64,000 nt of DNA. Origin: an uncultured Bacteroidia bacterium (GTDB lineage Bacteria > Bacteroidota > Bacteroidia > Bacteroidales > Prolixibacteraceae). The stretch covers positions 1-64,000 of the forward strand of contig CAIXZH010000118.1 in assembly GCA_903923905.1 (NCBI GenBank), in the 5' to 3' direction. Numbering within the stretch: the stretch's first letter is position 1; every line of letters begins with the position of its first letter. A program made the translations under genes and the position numbers. Below the pieces are notes generated by a model. That model saw nothing but the letters and a program-made list of their open reading frames with translations, ran no database searches and was not told the origin of the DNA. Positions 62,288-64,000 of this stretch are shown here, one piece after another.

Positions 62288-64000
62288 ATGAAAAAAATTA
62301 TCCTCCTGTGCTATGTTTTAACTGCCTTTATTTCCAGAGAATTAAGCGCTCAGACTTTCAAACAAAAACCTCTCCTGACTGGTGAATGGATCACCGAATG
62401 GCTCCTTTGCGGCCCGTTCGATCTCGTGAAAAACGACGATGTTTTTGCCCATTGTACGGGCTTCGAAACTGACTATCTGACCAAAAGTGGCGGCGAGCAG
62501 GCACTGAAAGTCAAGGCGGGTGATATCGTCCGGGTTAAAGGGGGATCGAATACCTGGAAGTTTTATACTTCTCACGAAAATATTCTGAATCTTGATGATG
62601 CGATCTCCACCAGGGAACCTGTTTTTGGCTATGCATATACTGAAGTCTATTCTGAGGAAGCGACATTCGGCAGAATTTCATTTGGCAGTAATGACGGAGG
62701 GAGGCTCTGGGTAAACGGACAACAGGTCTGGGATTATGCACCAAATCGTGGGATATATCCCGATCAGGATGTTTTTCCGGTACTTCTTCAAAAAGGGAAG
62801 AACACCATTTTGTTTAAAATTGAGGAGAAGGGTGGAATGTGGCGGCTGGCCTTACGCTTCCTGCCGCTTGAGGGTCCTGAATTAACTGAAAAAGAGTCCC
62901 CGCTTCAGGTGAATTATCTCCATGACGGAACCATCGGGCTCACCTCGGTTACACGGGAGGAGCAGCTGGCTACCGTTGTCAGCCAGATTCACCTGAAGGT
63001 TTTTGATCAGGGAACGGTGATTCTGGATGAAACAAGGAATGGCAATTTCCTGAAAAGAATAAAACTGGAATCGATCAACTATCGTCTATTAAGTACCGTA
63101 ACAGACTTTACCCTCAAAAACGGGAGACTGCTTCACACCCAACAAAAGCTCTTCGCCGGTGAACGGAAAGTCTATTCACTGTTCGAAAACGGGACATCCG
63201 ATTACGCAATTGTCCTGGGATCCGGGGCTTCGGAATCGGAACAGTACGCCGCCAAAGAATTACAAACCACTATTCAGAAAAGCAGCGGTGTCCTGATCCC
63301 CATCAAGTTGCCTCCCGAAAAACATGAGGGGGGACGAATCATTCTGGGATTTAATGAAGTTTCCCAATCGTTAGGATTGAAGGCTGCACCTGCTGTCTCA
63401 GACGAGTCTTTTGTTTATCAAAGTGTTGGAAAGGATATCCTGATCTGCGGCGGGAGTCAGCGGGGTACGATGTACGGAGTATTTTCATTTTTAGAACGGG
63501 AGCTGGGAGTCAGGTGGTATACTTCAAAAGTAACCAATATCCCCCAACTTTCTGTTTACCGTTTTGACAGGTTGTATCATACCGAAAAGCCGGGTATCCG
63601 TGTCCGGAACGATTTTTATTTCGATGCTTTTGACCCGGGTTATGCGGCACATAACCGGATAAACGGTGCAATGGGTGGCAGGTCACAGCATGGCGGAGTT
63701 GAAGGATATTGGGGAGTGCATACCTTTTACGGATTGGTCCCTCCTGAAAAATATTTTGCAACCCATCCCGAATATTACAGTCTCATCGACGGGAAAAGGA
63801 CTCATGACCGGGCCCAGCTCTGCCTGACAAACCCCGAAGTGCTTCGTATTACCATCGAAAACATCAAAGAAACTATCCGGCATGAACCGCAATTCCTTAT
63901 TTATGATGTCTCCCAGAACGACTGCATTGGATTTTGTACCTGCGATAAATGTCAGGCCTTGTCCAAAGCCGAAGGTTCTGAGTCGGGTCCTGTGATCTGG
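62288..64000 (+). CDS. Secreted DUF4838 / alpha-glucuronidase-like protein (3' end cut by window edge)
   Basis: I translated 571 codons by hand from the ATG at 62288; the frame stays open to the right edge. The signal peptide ends RELSAQ. Residues about 25-200 look like a PA14-like/galactose-binding sandwich (SFGSNDGGRLWVNGQQVW). Residues about 310-410 resemble the GH67 alpha-glucuronidase N-terminal domain (SEQYAAKELQTTIQKSSG, YGVFSFLERELGVRWY). DUF4838 then follows, with VSQNDCIGFCTCDKCQALSK at the cut end. The family is expected to act on a glycan, but its activity is not established. Confidence 0.88.
   Translation, partial: MKKIILLCYVLTAFISRELSAQTFKQKPLLTGEWITEWLLCGPFDLVKNDDVFAHCTGFETDYLTKSGGEQALKVKAGDIVRVKGGSNTWKFYTSHENILNLDDAISTREPVFGYAYTEVYSEEATFGRISFGSNDGGRLWVNGQQVWDYAPNRGIYPDQDVFPVLLQKGKNTILFKIEEKGGMWRLALRFLPLEGPELTEKESPLQVNYLHDGTIGLTSVTREEQLATVVSQIHLKVFDQGTVILDETRNGNFLKRIKLESINYRLLSTVTDFTLKNGRLLHTQQKLFAGERKVYSLFENGTSDYAIVLGSGASESEQYAAKELQTTIQKSSGVLIPIKLPPEKHEGGRIILGFNEVSQSLGLKAAPAVSDESFVYQSVGKDILICGGSQRGTMYGVFSFLERELGVRWYTSKVTNIPQLSVYRFDRLYHTEKPGIRVRNDFYFDAFDPGYAAHNRINGAMGGRSQHGGVEGYWGVHTFYGLVPPEKYFATHPEYYSLIDGKRTHDRAQLCLTNPEVLRITIENIKETIRHEPQFLIYDVSQNDCIGFCTCDKCQALSKAEGSESGPVIW

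Noticed and set aside
1-64000. tRNA, rRNA, CRISPR arrays and intact insertion sequences
   Set aside because: I read all gaps between genes and saw no cloverleaf-type sequences, regularly spaced repeats or transposase genes.

Overview
The window is a bacterial chromosome segment from the phylum Bacteroidota, most likely an environmental Bacteroidales/Marinilabiliales-type glycan degrader (the rank below phylum is a guess). The evidence is a SusC/SusD pair with an ECF sigma factor and FecR anti-sigma factor, the Bacteroidota-only pair DUF6048/DUF6452, TAnnTTTG promoter boxes, weak ribosome-binding sites, and many secreted or lipoprotein glycosidases. I see no rRNA, tRNA, CRISPR array or intact insertion sequence.

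Region 1 (1-18635, all minus strand) is a glycan-catabolic cluster without SusC/SusD in view. In transcription order it holds a Cys-His lipoprotein, an orphan 749-residue glycosidase-like protein, a GH29-like protein, a GH172 (DUF2961) lipoprotein, a GH29 alpha-L-fucosidase, a GH116 beta-glucosidase/glucosylceramidase homologue, a DUF6786-like lipoprotein, an orphan 824-residue secreted protein, a cytoplasmic SDR epimerase and a GH78 alpha-L-rhamnosidase cut by the window edge. Together they suggest stepwise dismantling of a glycan or glycoside carrying fucose, rhamnose, beta-glucose and possibly furanosides. Two to four members have no clear family.

Region 2 (18671-44686) is mostly core and housekeeping: an SDR, a DinB-like protein, DNA primase, an RRM protein, DprA, a DEAD-box helicase, PurF, a SPOR protein, an AhpD-like protein, a U32 peptidase, an AlbA-like protein, a YncE/phosphatase fusion next to a GntP-type permease that lacks its signature segment, TerC, small enzymes, a sialidase-like BNR protein, ChaN, DUF6048/DUF6452, a membrane phosphoesterase, a BFD-like 2Fe-2S protein, a type II toxin-antitoxin pair and an SRAP-domain protein.

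Region 3 (44818-64000, mainly plus) is a polysaccharide utilization locus. A DUF6067-like glycosidase and a divergent GH95 form one operon. They are followed by ECF sigma, FecR, an STN-containing SusC, SusD and a canonical GH95. This is the classic trans-envelope signalling layout: glycan binding at SusC is relayed through FecR to the sigma factor. The two GH95 proteins point to alpha-L-fucosylated or alpha-L-galactosylated substrates. An AAA/DUF4143 ATPase interrupts the block, then a CBM6 protein and a divergently transcribed DUF4838 protein (cut by the window edge) follow.

Intergenic DNA carries several families of degenerate inverted repeats, mostly at gene 3' ends. A small decayed gene fragment lies between susD and the second GH95 gene.
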